The position numbers and the translations under genes are program-made. A stretch of DNA of 64,000 nt from Candidatus Pantoea persica. GTDB lineage: Bacteria; Pseudomonadota; Gammaproteobacteria; Enterobacterales; Enterobacteriaceae. Below, one piece after another: positions 1 through 11,530 of the stretch. Below the pieces are notes generated by a model that made no database searches, was not told where the DNA came from, and worked only from the letters and a program-made list of their open reading frames with translations. Each line of letters opens with the position of its first letter. Position 1 is the first letter of the stretch. Location of the stretch: NCBI RefSeq assembly GCF_013753875.1, contig NZ_SMDS01000017.1, forward strand, positions 124,001 through 188,000, in the 5' to 3' direction.

Positions 1-62
1 TTGGTCTACTACTTAACGCATTCAGTTTGCGCGGTAGACTCGTGGGCAGAATCAAACACTGA
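1..62 (+). CDS. leuL: leu operon leader peptide LeuL (C-terminal part)
   Basis: The window opens inside a small reading frame that ends in TGA at 60-62. It reads GLLLN followed by AFSLRGRLVGRIKH. The run of three Leu codons (CTA CTA CTT, 6-14) and the following residues match the enterobacterial LeuL leader. Ribosome stalling at these Leu codons under leucine starvation controls termination at the hairpin 20 nt downstream. Two of the control codons are the rare CTA, which is typical of leucine attenuators. The start codon lies before the window. Confidence 0.9.
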   Translation, partial: GLLLNAFSLRGRLVGRIKH

Positions 63-81
63 TTCGAACCTGCTGAAAGTT

Positions 82-110
82 AAAAACCCGCGCCATGCGC
101 GGGTTTTTTT
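82..110 (+). terminator. leu operon attenuator terminator
   Basis: A perfect 7-bp GC stem, CCCGCGC (87-93) with GCGCGGG (97-103), has a 3-nt loop and is followed by seven T residues. It lies between the leuL stop and leuA, which is the attenuator position of the leu operon. Confidence 0.92.
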
Positions 111-152
111 ATGCTCGTTGCACGGCGAAGTTAACGCATAAGGATGAATACG

Positions 153-2800
<2,648 letters not shown>

Positions 2801-2804
2801 TAAA

Positions 2805-4208
2805 ATGAAAACTTTATATCAAAAGTTATTTGATGCACATGTCGTTCACGAAGCGCCCAACGAGACGCCGCTGCTCTATATCGATCGTCACCTGATCCAT
2901 GAGGTGACTTCACCGCAGGCGTTTGACGGCCTGCGCGCGCACGGCCGCAAGGTGCGTCAGCCGTCGAAGACCTTCGCCACCATGGACCATAACGTCTCGA
3001 CCCAGACCAAAGACATCAACGCCTCCGGTGAGATGGCGCGCATTCAGATGCAGGAGCTGATCAAGAACTGCGCCGAGTTCGGCGTGCAGCTCTACGATCT
3101 GAACCACCCGTTCCAGGGCATATTGCACGTAATCGGGCCCGAGCAAGGCATGACGCTGCCGGGCATGAGCATCGTCTGCGGCGACTCGCACACCGCGACC
3201 CATGGCGCCTTCGGCTCGCTGGCGTTCGGCATCGGCACCTCGGAAGTCGAACACGTGTTCGCTACCCAGACGCTGAAGCAGGGCCGTACCAAAACCATGA
3301 AAATTGAGGTGCTGGGCGACGCCGCGCCGGGCATCACCGCGAAAGATATTGTGCTGGCGATTATCGGCAAAACCGGCAGCGCGGGCGGCACCGGCCACGT
3401 GGTCGAATTCTGCGGCCCGGCTATCGAGGCGCTGAGCATGGAAGGTCGTATGACCCTGTGCAACATGGCGATCGAGATGGGCGCCAAAGCGGGCCTGGTG
3501 GCGCCGGACGACACCACCTTCAACTACCTGAAGGGCTGTCAGTTCGCGCCGCAGGGCGAGAAGTGGGAGCAGGCGGTGGCCTACTGGCGCACCCTGAAGT
3601 CGGACGAAGGCGCGCACTACGACACCGTGGTGACCCTGAACGCCGTCGACATCGCACCGCAGGTCACCTGGGGCACCAACCCGGGCCAGGTGATCGCCGT
3701 CGATCAACTGATCCCGAACCCGGCCTCGTTTGCCGATCCGGTCGAGCGCGCCTCCGCCGAGAAAGCGCTGGCCTATATGAATCTGCAGCCGGGCATCCGC
3801 CTGACCGACGTGGCGATCGATAAAGTGTTTATCGGCTCCTGCACCAACTCGCGCATCGAAGATTTGCGCGCGGCGGCGGCGATCGCCAAAGGGCGCAAAG
3901 TGGTGCCGGGCGTCGTCGCGATGGTGGTGCCGGGCTCCGGTCCGGTGAAAGCACAGGCGGAAGCGGAAGGTCTAGACAAGATTTTCCTCGAAGCGGGCTT
4001 CGAATGGCGTCTGCCAGGCTGCTCGATGTGTCTGGCAATGAACAATGATCGCCTGAATCCGGGCGAGCGCTGCGCCTCAACCAGCAACCGTAACTTTGAA
4101 GGCCGTCAGGGCCGCGGCGGACGCACTCATCTGGTCAGCCCGGCGATGGCCGCCGCTGCAGCGGTTTCCGGCCGCTTTGCCGATATTCGTGAACTGACAG
4201 GAGCGTGA
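2805..4208 (+). CDS. leuC: 3-isopropylmalate dehydratase large subunit
   Basis: LeuC is the [4Fe-4S] large subunit of isopropylmalate isomerase, which works with LeuD to convert 2- to 3-isopropylmalate. It has 467 residues (E. coli 466). Aconitase-family landmarks are [13 protein letters not shown], the cluster cysteine in [12 protein letters not shown], and the pair in GCSMCLAMN. The start is ATG 2805 ([14 protein letters not shown]). The open frame continues upstream into leuB, but that part is not homologous. The stop at 4206-4208 lies next to the leuD start. It appears intact. Confidence 0.97.
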   Translation: MKTLYQKLFDAHVVHEAPNETPLLYIDRHLIHEVTSPQAFDGLRAHGRKVRQPSKTFATMDHNVSTQTKDINASGEMARIQMQELIKNCAEFGVQLYDLNHPFQGILHVIGPEQGMTLPGMSIVCGDSHTATHGAFGSLAFGIGTSEVEHVFATQTLKQGRTKTMKIEVLGDAAPGITAKDIVLAIIGKTGSAGGTGHVVEFCGPAIEALSMEGRMTLCNMAIEMGAKAGLVAPDDTTFNYLKGCQFAPQGEKWEQAVAYWRTLKSDEGAHYDTVVTLNAVDIAPQVTWGTNPGQVIAVDQLIPNPASFADPVERASAEKALAYMNLQPGIRLTDVAIDKVFIGSCTNSRIEDLRAAAAIAKGRKVVPGVVAMVVPGSGPVKAQAEAEGLDKIFLEAGFEWRLPGCSMCLAMNNDRLNPGERCASTSNRNFEGRQGRGGRTHLVSPAMAAAAAVSGRFADIRELTGA

Positions 4209-4210
4209 TC

Positions 4211-4816
4211 ATGGCGAATAAATTTACTCAGCATACCGGCATCGTCGCCCCGCTGGACGCGGCGAACGTCGACACCGACACCATTATCCCGAAGCAGTTT
4301 CTGCAGAAGGTCACACGTACCGGCTTTGGCGCGCACCTGTTTCACGACTGGCGCTTCGACGATGACGCCGGCACCGTGCCGACCGCAAGCTTTGTGCTGA
4401 ACAAGCCGGAATTCCAGGGCACCAGCATCCTGCTGGCGCGGGAAAACTTTGGCTGCGGCTCCTCGCGCGAGCACGCGCCCTGGGCGCTGACCGACTTCGG
4501 CTTTCACGTGGTGATTGCGCCCAGCTTCGCCGACATTTTCTACGGCAATAGCTTTAACAACCAGCTGCTGCCGGTGCGCCTCAGCGACGAGCAGGTCGAC
4601 GAGATGTTTAAGCTGGTAGCGGCACAGCCAGGCATTCGCTTTACCGTCGATCTGGAAGCGCAGACGGTGACGGCGGGCGACAAGGTTTATACGTTTGAGA
4701 TCGACAGCTTCCGCCGCCACTGCATGCTGAACGGCCTCGACAGCATCGGCCTGACGCTGCAGCACGAAGCCGCGATCAGCGACTATGAACAGCGCCAGCC
4801 TGCGTTTCTGAATTAA
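4211..4816 (+). CDS. leuD: 3-isopropylmalate dehydratase small subunit
   Basis: LeuD is the swivel-domain subunit of isopropylmalate isomerase. The product has 201 residues, the same length as in E. coli. The family motif [15 protein letters not shown] and NSFNNQLLP are present. The start is ATG 4211, preceded by AGGAG (4199-4203). The nearby GTG at 4205 would give only two extra residues. It is the last gene of leuABCD, and the structured repeat copy A begins about 20 nt after its stop. No lesion was seen. Confidence 0.97.
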   Translation: MANKFTQHTGIVAPLDAANVDTDTIIPKQFLQKVTRTGFGAHLFHDWRFDDDAGTVPTASFVLNKPEFQGTSILLARENFGCGSSREHAPWALTDFGFHVVIAPSFADIFYGNSFNNQLLPVRLSDEQVDEMFKLVAAQPGIRFTVDLEAQTVTAGDKVYTFEIDSFRRHCMLNGLDSIGLTLQHEAAISDYEQRQPAFLN

Positions 4817-4835
4817 GGCAGACAACGCTCGCTCT

Positions 4836-5045
4836 CAGACGGCGCCGGAGTTGAAACGCGAGTGGCATGGGCAAAGGAGCAAAGCGTCCCGCGACAGGGA
4901 CAAAAACGCCGAGGCGTTTTTGCACAACGCAGCGCGTTAGCCCGTTTACGGGCGCACCTCAGGGATGAGGTGCATATCAACGCGGGACGAGCGCGCATGG
5001 ATGCAATGGACTTTGCGATCGGCCCATGCCCCCCGTCTGCACCTG
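4836..5045 (+). repeat. Structured intergenic repeat, copy A
   Basis: This is one of three related elements of about 200 bp (others at 16717-16923 and 54507-54707). Shared blocks in order are CAGACGG, GAGCAAAGCGTC, AACGCC-GCGTTTTTG, ACAACGCAGCGCGTT, a CCGG/CCCG...CGGGCGC hairpin, GATGAGGTGC, and a looser GATC-GGC tail. In this copy three hairpins are visible. AAAACGCC/GGCGTTTT near 4901-4920 is followed by T residues and so resembles a terminator. GCCCG-TTTA-CGGGC lies near 4940-4953. GCACCTC/GAGGTGC spans 4954-4973. The element lies between convergent leuD and setA. Confidence 0.8.
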
Positions 5046-5083
5046 ATCCCAACCCAGGGCGACCACCGCGTCGCCCTTCTCTT

Positions 5084-6259
5084 TTAAACGTTCTTCACAC
5101 GCGCCGACATGGCGAACGCCGCGATGGCCAGCGCTAACCAGTAGACCGCAATATGCCCGAAGCGCTCGCTGAGCGTGCCCTGAATCACCCCCCCGCCAGA
5201 ATCATTCCCGTGGAGATCGAGTTGGTGAACATGGTAGTCGCCGCGCCCGGCCGGCCCGGCATCAGCTCCTGAAACCACAGCATGCCAATGCCGGCGATGA
5301 TGCCGATAAACACCGCGTTAAACAGCTGCAGCGCCATCAGCGCGGTCTGCGAGGCGAACAGCGCCAGCCCCGGCGTAAAACAGAATGCCCGCAGCCAGCG
5401 CGATCAGCATCAGATTGCGCTTGCCGACGCGCTTCGCGTAGTGCCCGGCCAGCAGCATCACTGGGATTTCCAGCCCGGCGGCGGTGCCCATCAGCAGTCC
5501 CGCCAGCTTTTCCGGCAGTCCCAGTATGGCGCTGATATAGAGCGGCATATCGATGATACACATGATGTTGCAGGTCCACATGATCACCGAGGCGATAAAC
5601 AGCAGGCGCACGTCACGGTTGCGCCAGCCGCTCAGCGGCATGCCGCCACTCTGCATCAGCGGCTGCGCGTGCGGCACCGAGGGCAAGGTGAATTTGACCA
5701 GCAGAATGCAGAGCAGAAACAGCGCGGCCGCCACCAGAAACAGCGTCACGAAGCCAAAATCGAGCGCCAGCGCAAAGGAGAGCGGCGGCCCGATCACCCT
5801 GGCGAGGGAGAGCTGCGCGCGCATCACTGAGCTGAACATCACCGCCTCGCGCGCCGAGCGGTCAGCATACTCGCGCGCCAGCGCGAAAATCTGCGGCATC
5901 GAGACGCTGGCCAGCGCCGAGAGCAAGACGCCTAAGGTAATCAGCGTCAGATAGTGGCGGCTGAAGGCGAAAAACAGCACGTTGCACAGCGCCATCAGGC
6001 AGCAAAACAGAATCAGGGTGCGGCGATCGCCGCGGCTGTCGGAGCGCTTCGCCACCAGCATGCTGACCGCAATGCCTGCGATGGCGTTGACGGTAAAAAA
6101 GATCCCGACCCAGAACGGCCGCGCCTGCACCTAGCGCGTCAGAAACAGGCTCAGCGTCGGCGCCTGCAGCGCACCCGCCACGCCGATCATAAAGGAGGAA
6201 GCCATAAAGGCGAGGAAGACCGGGTTAATGTGGCGTGACCGGGTTAACAGCGATTTCAT
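5084..6259 (-). pseudogene. setA: Sugar efflux transporter SetA, broken
   Basis: The remnant is an MFS sugar-efflux protein. The N-terminus (from ATG at 6259) reads through TM1 to TLSLFLTR, then meets an in-frame TAG at 6131-6133. The frame resumes with QARPFWVGIFFTVNAIAG and continues for about 250 residues. The reading frame then shifts near 5400 and again near 5250 before the C-terminal FGHIAVYW...VKNV end. In E. coli SetA exports non-metabolisable sugar phosphates' precursors and is induced with SgrS by SgrR. Its position next to sgrS/sgrR is conserved. One stop plus at least two frameshifts make function very unlikely. Confidence 0.9.
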
Positions 6260-6323
6260 AGCGAAATCCCTTTGCAGTGGTGAAAGCAGAAGCAGAAAAA
6301 GAGAGAGGATTTTAACGCAACAG

Positions 6324-6510
6324 AAAAAAGCCAGCAGAGAAAATCGCTGTTGGCGGTGAAATCGCACCCTACTCAGAAAGGACGCTGCTGAAACGGCATC
6401 AGGGTCGAGCGCCATTCAGTGCTGAATGCCTCCCGCTCTTCCCACAGCGCAAAGTTTGCCTTTAATATGGGGCAGGAAAAACTGAGTGCTTTTCGCAAGG
6501 AGTTCCTCTT
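6324..6510 (-). ncRNA. sgrS: SgrS-like glucose-phosphate stress sRNA
   Basis: The gap between setA and divergent sgrR is where enterobacteria encode SgrS. The minus strand carries CTGAGTAGGGTG (around 6363-6375), which resembles the SgrS seed CTGAGTATTGGTG that pairs with the ptsG leader. A short A/T-rich stretch with TTTCACCGCC follows, and then a hairpin GCCAACAG/CTGCTGGC ending in TTTTTTC (6324-6356). In E. coli the first arm is GCCAGCAG, so the stem here has one mismatch that a G to A change would explain. The 5' end cannot be set precisely. Both regulatory partners, sgrR and setA, are pseudogenes, so expression may be lost. Confidence 0.6.
6373..6498 (-). CDS. Possible SgrT-like peptide within SgrS
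   Basis: A 41-codon open frame starts at TTG (6498), preceded by AGAGGA, and stops in TGA at 6373-6375 inside the sRNA seed region. The predicted peptide is [15 protein letters not shown]... ending [11 protein letters not shown]. Its length and position resemble SgrT (43 residues in E. coli), which is encoded in the 5' part of SgrS and inhibits PtsG. Sequence similarity to E. coli SgrT is weak by eye, so this is only a candidate. Confidence 0.25.
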   Translation of the reverse strand: MRKALSFSCPILKANFALWEEREAFSTEWRSTLMPFQQRPF

Positions 6511-6513
6511 TTT

Positions 6514-8109
6514 ATGTCCTCATCCCGTCTGAAGCAGCAGTTCATCCGCCTGTGGCAAAGCTGCCAGGGCGAAAGCCAGCTGGTCACGCTGAGCGAGCTG
6601 GCCGAGCGGCTGCACTGCTCGCGCCGCCATATGCGCAACCTGCTCAACGCGATGCAGATGCGGGCTGGCTCACCTAACAGGCTGAAGCGGGACGCGTCAA
6701 ACGCTCGCGGCTCAGCCTCTGCTATACCGGCCTGGCGTTGCAACAGCAGCGCGCCGAAGATCTGCTGGCGCAGGACCGCATCGATCAGCTGGTGCAGCTG
6801 GTAGGCGACAAGGCAGAGGTACGCCAGATGATCCGCGCCCACCTTGGGCGCAGCTTTCACCAGGGCAAGCATATCCTGCGCGTGCTCAACTACCGTCCGC
6901 TGCTTAACCTGCTGCCCGGCTTGCCGCTGCGCCGCTCGGAAACGCAGCGGATATTGCTCACCACTGGCAACGGATGTCGCTGCTGCACTGGCGCTTTTTT
7001 ATCCGCCCCGCCGTGCGCTTTCACCACAGCCGCGAGCTGGAGATGGAGGATGTGGCGGCAAGCCTGGAGCGGCTACGTGCGCAGCCGCTCTTCTCCCATA
7101 TCCGCGCCATCGACTCGCCCGCGCCCTGGACGCTGGATATTTATCTCAGCGCACCTGACGACTGGCTGCCATGGCTGCTCGGCAGCGTCAGCGAGATGAT
7201 CCTGCCGTGTGAATGGCCGCAGATGCGCGACTTCGCCCGCCAGCCTGTAGGCACTGGCCCCTATCGCGTGGTGCGCAACCAGCAAAGCCAGATGAAAATC
7301 AAAGCCTTTAACGACTATTTCGGCTTTCGCGCGCTGATCGACGACGTCTCCGTCTGGGTTCTGCAGGAGATCAGCGACGAGGTGGTCTATTTTCCAGCCT
7401 ACGGCTGCAAGGCGAAACGGCCGATGAAAAATCGGAAGAGAGCTGCCTCGAAGAGGGCTGCTACTTTCTGCTGTTCGACCAGCGCTCCGCCAAAGGACGC
7501 GACGCCGCCATTCGCCGCTGGCTCAGCCATCTGCTGAATCCCATCGCGCTGCTCAACCACGCCGAAGCTGGCTATCAGCGCTACTGGTTTCCCGCCGAGG
7601 GGCTACTGCCGCGCTGGTATCACCGTCGCGACCTGACGCCGGTGGAGAAACCGGCGGGCCTGGAGAGCCTGACGCTCACCTGGTACAGACAGCATGTCAA
7701 GCATCAGGGCATCGCCAGCACACTGCGTCCGCTGCTGGCGCAGCACAATGTCCGGCTGATCACCCGCGAGGTGGAGTACGAAAGCTGGCATCAGGGCGCG
7801 GCGGAAAGCGACGTCTGGCTTGGCAACTTTACCCTGCCGCTGGAGTATGTGCTGTTCGCGCAGCTGTATGAGATCCCGCTGCTGCACCACTGCGTGCCAA
7901 TCGACTGGGAAGCGGACGCCGCCCGCTGGCGGAGGCAGGCGCTGCCGCTCGCCGAATGGAGCAAACGACTGCTGGACGCCGACGCGCTTCATCCGCTGTT
8001 CCATCACTGGCTACTGCTGGAAGGCGAGCGCAGCATGCGCGGCGTGCGGCTCAATACCCTCGGCTAGTTCGATTTTAAATCCGCCTGGTTCGCACCGCCG
8101 TCGCTGTGA
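6514..8109 (+). pseudogene. sgrR: Transcriptional regulator SgrR, broken
   Basis: SgrR senses glucose-phosphate stress and activates sgrS and setA. It has an N-terminal winged helix and a solute-binding-like domain. The start is ATG 6514, with AAGGAG at 6497-6502. The HTH part ([31 protein letters not shown]) is clear. The frame shifts near 6665 and again near 6950. About 65 nt are missing where E. coli has the segment before DIAHHWQ. There are further shifts near 7400-7640. A TGG to TAG change (8065-8067) lies 14 codons before the ancestral TGA at 8107-8109. At least four lesions rule out a product. Confidence 0.9.
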
Positions 8110-8148
8110 GACTTTCGCCGCGACGATGAAGTGTCTAGAATGAGCCGT

Positions 8149-8226
8149 TCTCAACAAGGTGCCTGCAAAAGGCTGAGAGAAACCCGTCGAACCTGATTAG
8201 GTTAATACCGACGTAGGGATTTGAGA
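8149..8226 (+). promoter_or_regulatory. TPP riboswitch (THI box)
   Basis: The THI element core is readable: AAGGTGCC, GGCTGAGAG, ACCCGTCGAACCTGATTAGG and TAATACCGACGTAGGGA. Closing arms TCTCAA (8149-8154) and TTGAGA (8221-8226) form P1. Just downstream, CTCCT-CA-AGGAG (8265-8276) can form a small hairpin that hides the thiB Shine-Dalgarno, consistent with translational control by thiamine pyrophosphate. The riboswitch looks well preserved although all three genes it controls are dead. Confidence 0.9.
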
Positions 8227-8282
8227 GGCCGCCACGCTCAGATCCTTTGCGACTCATAACAATTCTCCTCAAGGAGCGCAAA

Positions 8283-9234
8283 GTGGTTAAACAGATTCTC
8301 CCCCTGCTGATGTTGCTGTCCGCGCCTGCGCTGGCGGCAAAGCCGGTTCTCACCGTCGACACCTACGACTCCTTTTCCGCTGAATGGGGCCTAGGGCCCG
8401 CCGTGAAAAAGGCCTTTGAGGCGCAGTGCGGCTGCGAGCTGCGCTACGTGGCGCTGGAAGATGGGGTGTCGCTGCTGAACCGCGTGCGCATGGAGGGCAA
8501 ACGCAGCAAGGCGGACGTAGTGCTTGGCCTCGACAACAACCTGCTGCAGGCGGCCCAGCAGACCGGCCTGTTTGCTAAAAGCAAGGTCGATCTGCAGCGC
8601 CTGACGCTGACGGGCGGCTGGCAGGATCAGACCTTCGTGCCTTACGACTACGGCTACTTCACCTTCGTCTACGATAAAATCCGCCGATCAGCCTGAAATA
8701 GCTGGTGGAGAGCCCGGAAAAATGGCGCGTGATCTATGAAGATCCGCGCCCCAGCACGCCGGGGCTGGGCCTGCCGCTCTGGATGCAGAAGGTGTATGGC
8801 GACCAGGCGCTGGAGGCTTGGCAGAAGCCGGCGCAGAAAACCGTTACCGTCACCAAAGACTGGAGCGAAGCCTACGGCCTGTTCCTGAAGGGCGAAGGGG
8901 AGCTGGGGCTGAGCTATACCACCTCGCTCGCCTAACCTGATCGAAGAGAAGAAAGCGAACTATGCCGCCGCGCCGTTCGCCGAAGGCCACTATCTGTAGG
9001 TTGAGGTCGCCGCGCAGCTAACAGCCCAGGCTGGCGCAGCAATTTATGCTGACGCCCGCCTTCCAGCAGACGATTCCCACCGGCAACTGGATGTATCTGG
9101 TGGTGAAAAGCGATCTGCCGGCCGGTTTCGCGACGCTGAACGTGCCTCAAACCGCCCTGCAGTTTAGTCCGCAGGAGGTGGCGCAGCAGCGCGCAGACTG
9201 GATCAGTACATGGCAACGCGCCGTCAGCCGCTGA
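8283..9234 (+). pseudogene. thiB: Thiamine-binding periplasmic protein ThiB/TbpA, broken
   Basis: The remnant begins with GTG 8283 (VVKQILPLLMLLSAPALAA, a signal peptide), with AAGGAG at 8271-8276. The family sequence TVDTYDSFSAEWG...ALEDGVSLLNRVRMEGK is clear. The frame shifts near 8685 and is followed by a TAG at 8698-8700. A 2-nt loss near 8932 breaks SYTTS...LIEEKK, a CAG to TAG stop sits in GHYL*VEVAA (8997-8999), and another shift comes before MLTPAFQQTIPTGNWMY. The remnant C-terminus WISTWQRAVSR overlaps the thiP start as in E. coli. It once delivered thiamine to ThiPQ. Confidence 0.92.
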
Positions 9235-10347
9235 TTCCACTGTGGATGGTGCCGGGCGCCAGCGCCGCGCTGCCGCTGATCGCGGTGGCGCTGCTGGCGT
9301 TCGGCGCGCTCTGGTTCAGCGCGCCGGCGGGCGACTAGCGGGCGCGGCTGCACGACAGCTATCTGCGTCACGTGGTGCGCTTCTCCTTTACCCAGGCTGC
9401 CCTCTCCACCCTGCTGTCGCTGCTGCCGGCGACCCCGCTGGCGCGCGCCCTCTACCAGCGGCGTTTTCCTGGACGTCAGCTGCTGCTGCGCCTCTGCGCC
9501 ATGACGCTGGTGCTGCCGGTGCTGGTGGCGGTATTCGGCCTGCTGACGGTTTATGGCCGAGTCGGCTGGCTGGCGCAGATCTGCCAGTGGCTCGGCCTCG
9601 ACTACCGCTTTTCGCCCCACGGCCTGCAGGGCATTCTGCTAGCGTACCTGTTTTTTAACCTGCCGCTGGCGACGCGCCTGCTGCTGTAGGCGCTGGAGAG
9701 CATTCCCGGCGATCAGCGCCAGCTGCTGCCCGCCGGCGCGCTGATCTTTATGCTCTGCTTCGCCAGCTTTGCCACCGTGCTATCGCTGGGCGGCGGGCCG
9801 CAGGCCACCACTATCGAGCTGGCCATCTTCCAGGCGCTGAGCTACGGCTACGATCCCGGCCGCGCCGCACTGCTGGCACTGATTCAGCTCGCCTTCTGTC
9901 TGACGCTGGTGCTGCCGCCGCTGCTGGCGGTGATCGCCGACGGGCTGCGCGGCGGCCTGCTCTGCATGGTGCTAACCATGATGCTGCTCTGGAGCAGCCG
10001 CGAGCTGCGCCTGCGTCAGCGCGTCTGGCCGGCGTAGCTCATGGAGACCAGCGGCATGCTGCTCCTGGCGATGCCCGGCATCATGCTGGCAACTGGTTTC
10101 TTTCTACTGCTCAACGCCACCACAGGGCTGGCCGACGCGCCCGACGGGCTGGTGATCTTAGCCAATGCGCTGCTGGCCGTTCCCTATGCGCTGAAGGTGC
10201 TGGAGAACCCGATGCGTGATATCGCTGAGCGCTACGCCAGCCTGTGCGCGTTGCTGGGCATCAGCGGCTGGCACCGCGGCTGCGCCTGATTGAGCTGCGT
10301 GCGCTGAAGCGGCCGCTGGCGCAGGCACTGGCCTTTGCCTGCGTGCT
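9210..10347 (+). pseudogene. thiP: Thiamine ABC transporter permease ThiP, broken
   Basis: The gene starts at ATG 9210 (MATRRQPLIP), overlapping thiB. In-frame TAGs occur at 9336-9338 (Trp position), 9687-9689 (Gln) and 10035-10037 (Gln). Three internal deletions, each tens to about 150 nt compared with the E. coli protein, join QRQLL to ALIFMLCFASF, LTLVL to PPLLAVIADG, and DGLRGG to LLCMVLTMMLLWSS. After ALAFACVL the rest of the permease is missing and the sequence runs directly into thiQ. It would have been a 12-TM-type inner-membrane component; it is now non-functional. Confidence 0.92.
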
Positions 10348-10786
10348 CCTGCACCCGGGATTAAAGCTGAACGAGGCGCAGCGGCGACAGCTGGAGGAGA
10401 TTGCCGAACAGGTGGGATTAAGCGATCTGCTGACGCGGCTGCCGAGCCTGCTCTCCGGCGGCCAGCGGCAGCGCGCGGCGCTGGCGCGCTGTCTTCTGCG
10501 CGACCGCCCGTTGCTGCTGCTGAACGAGCCCTTCTCGGCGCTCGATCCGGCGCTGCGCAATGAGATGTTGCAGCTGGTGCGCCACGTCTGCGAGGCGCGC
10601 GCCATCACTCTGCTGATGGTGTCGCACAGCCTGGAGGATGCGCAGCAGATCGCACCACGTAGACAGATAATCGTCGATGGCGTCGTCTCCTGGGACGGCG
10701 CGACCGAGGCGCTGCTGTCAGGCAGCGCGCGCGAGGCGGAAGTGCTCGGCATCCGCCACGCCTCAGGCAAAGAAGACGCGCCCTAA
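10348..10786 (+). pseudogene. thiQ: Thiamine ABC transporter ATPase ThiQ, 5'-truncated
   Basis: Only the second half of the ATPase is left, fused by a deletion to the thiP remnant at about 10345. The Walker A loop and Q loop are gone. The ABC signature [16 protein letters not shown] is intact, but Walker B reads [13 protein letters not shown], with Asp replaced by Asn (GAC to AAC). The H loop ([10 protein letters not shown]) is present. The stop is at 10784-10786. The 3' end overlaps the convergent yabI remnant by 24 bp. Without nucleotide-binding residues it cannot act as an ATPase. Confidence 0.92.
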
Positions 10787-11513
10787 CAGCTCGCGGAACA
10801 TCGGCGTCATCGGATGGAACTGAATGGCCACAAAGGCGCCGGCGGCCACCAGCAGTCCCAGCGGCGCCAGCCAGCGCAGCCGCTCGGGCGGCAGATACGC
10901 CGTCGCCCAGTCCTGGGTTTTGCCGCTGCGCCACCAGCGCCAGCCGAGCCAGCCGAGCCAGCAGCGCCACCAGCAGCCACTTAAAGGCGCCGCTCTGCGC
11001 ATCCCTCGGCACGTCGATGGCCACGCCCGCCAGAATGTCCGGCAGCAGATAGAGCGGCGGCCAGAAGACGCAGCCGATCAGATTCGGCGGCAGAAACTTG
11101 CGTACCGGCAGCTCCAGCATGCCTGCCGCCAGCGGGATCAGCGGACGCGTTGGCCCGACGAAGCACCCTACCAGAATTGTGAACATGCTGTGCTGATGCA
11201 GCGCGTGCTCGGTTTTATCCAGCAGCCCTTTGTACTTTTGCAGATATTTCCAGCGGTGTAGAGGCCCCTGAAACTTCCAGCCAATGCCGTAGGAGATCTA
11301 GTCGCCCAGTAGGCAGCCAACGAAGCCCGCCGCCCAGGCGGGATAAAGCCCAATCTGGCCGCTGCTCACCAGCGCGCCCAGGCTCGCCATCATCACTGTG
11401 CCCGGCAACAGCAGGCCGACGAAGGCCAGCGATTCAAGAAAGGTCACCAGCGCAACGGCAATCAGCGCTTACTCTAGCGACTGCGTAAACAAATGTTGAA
11501 TCTAGGCTTCCAT
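10763..11513 (-). pseudogene. yabI: DedA-family membrane protein YabI, broken
   Basis: The remnant reads ME A*IQHLFTQSLE*ALIAVALVTFLESLAFVG from ATG at 11513. A TAG replaces Trp at codon 4, a TAA follows at about codon 14 (Tyr expected), and a further TAG replaces Trp in GD*ISYGIGW near 11299. The DedA core HSMFTILVGCFVGPTRPLIPLAAGMLELP is present, with Arg to Cys in the normally conserved GRFVGPTRP. A tandem repeat of CCAGCCGAG-type units near 10935-10965 shifts the frame before the C-terminus, which ends in TGA at 10763-10765. The family is linked to polyprenyl-phosphate or lipid flipping. The copy is non-functional. Confidence 0.88.
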
Positions 11514-11530
11514 AACCTTCCTTATCAGAC

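Noticed and set aside
4813-5052. Short minus-strand ORFs covering each repeat copy (4813-5052, 16716-16955, 54483-54707)
   Set aside because: They recur because the repeat recurs. They differ in frame content, lack start signals and are better explained as non-coding repeats.
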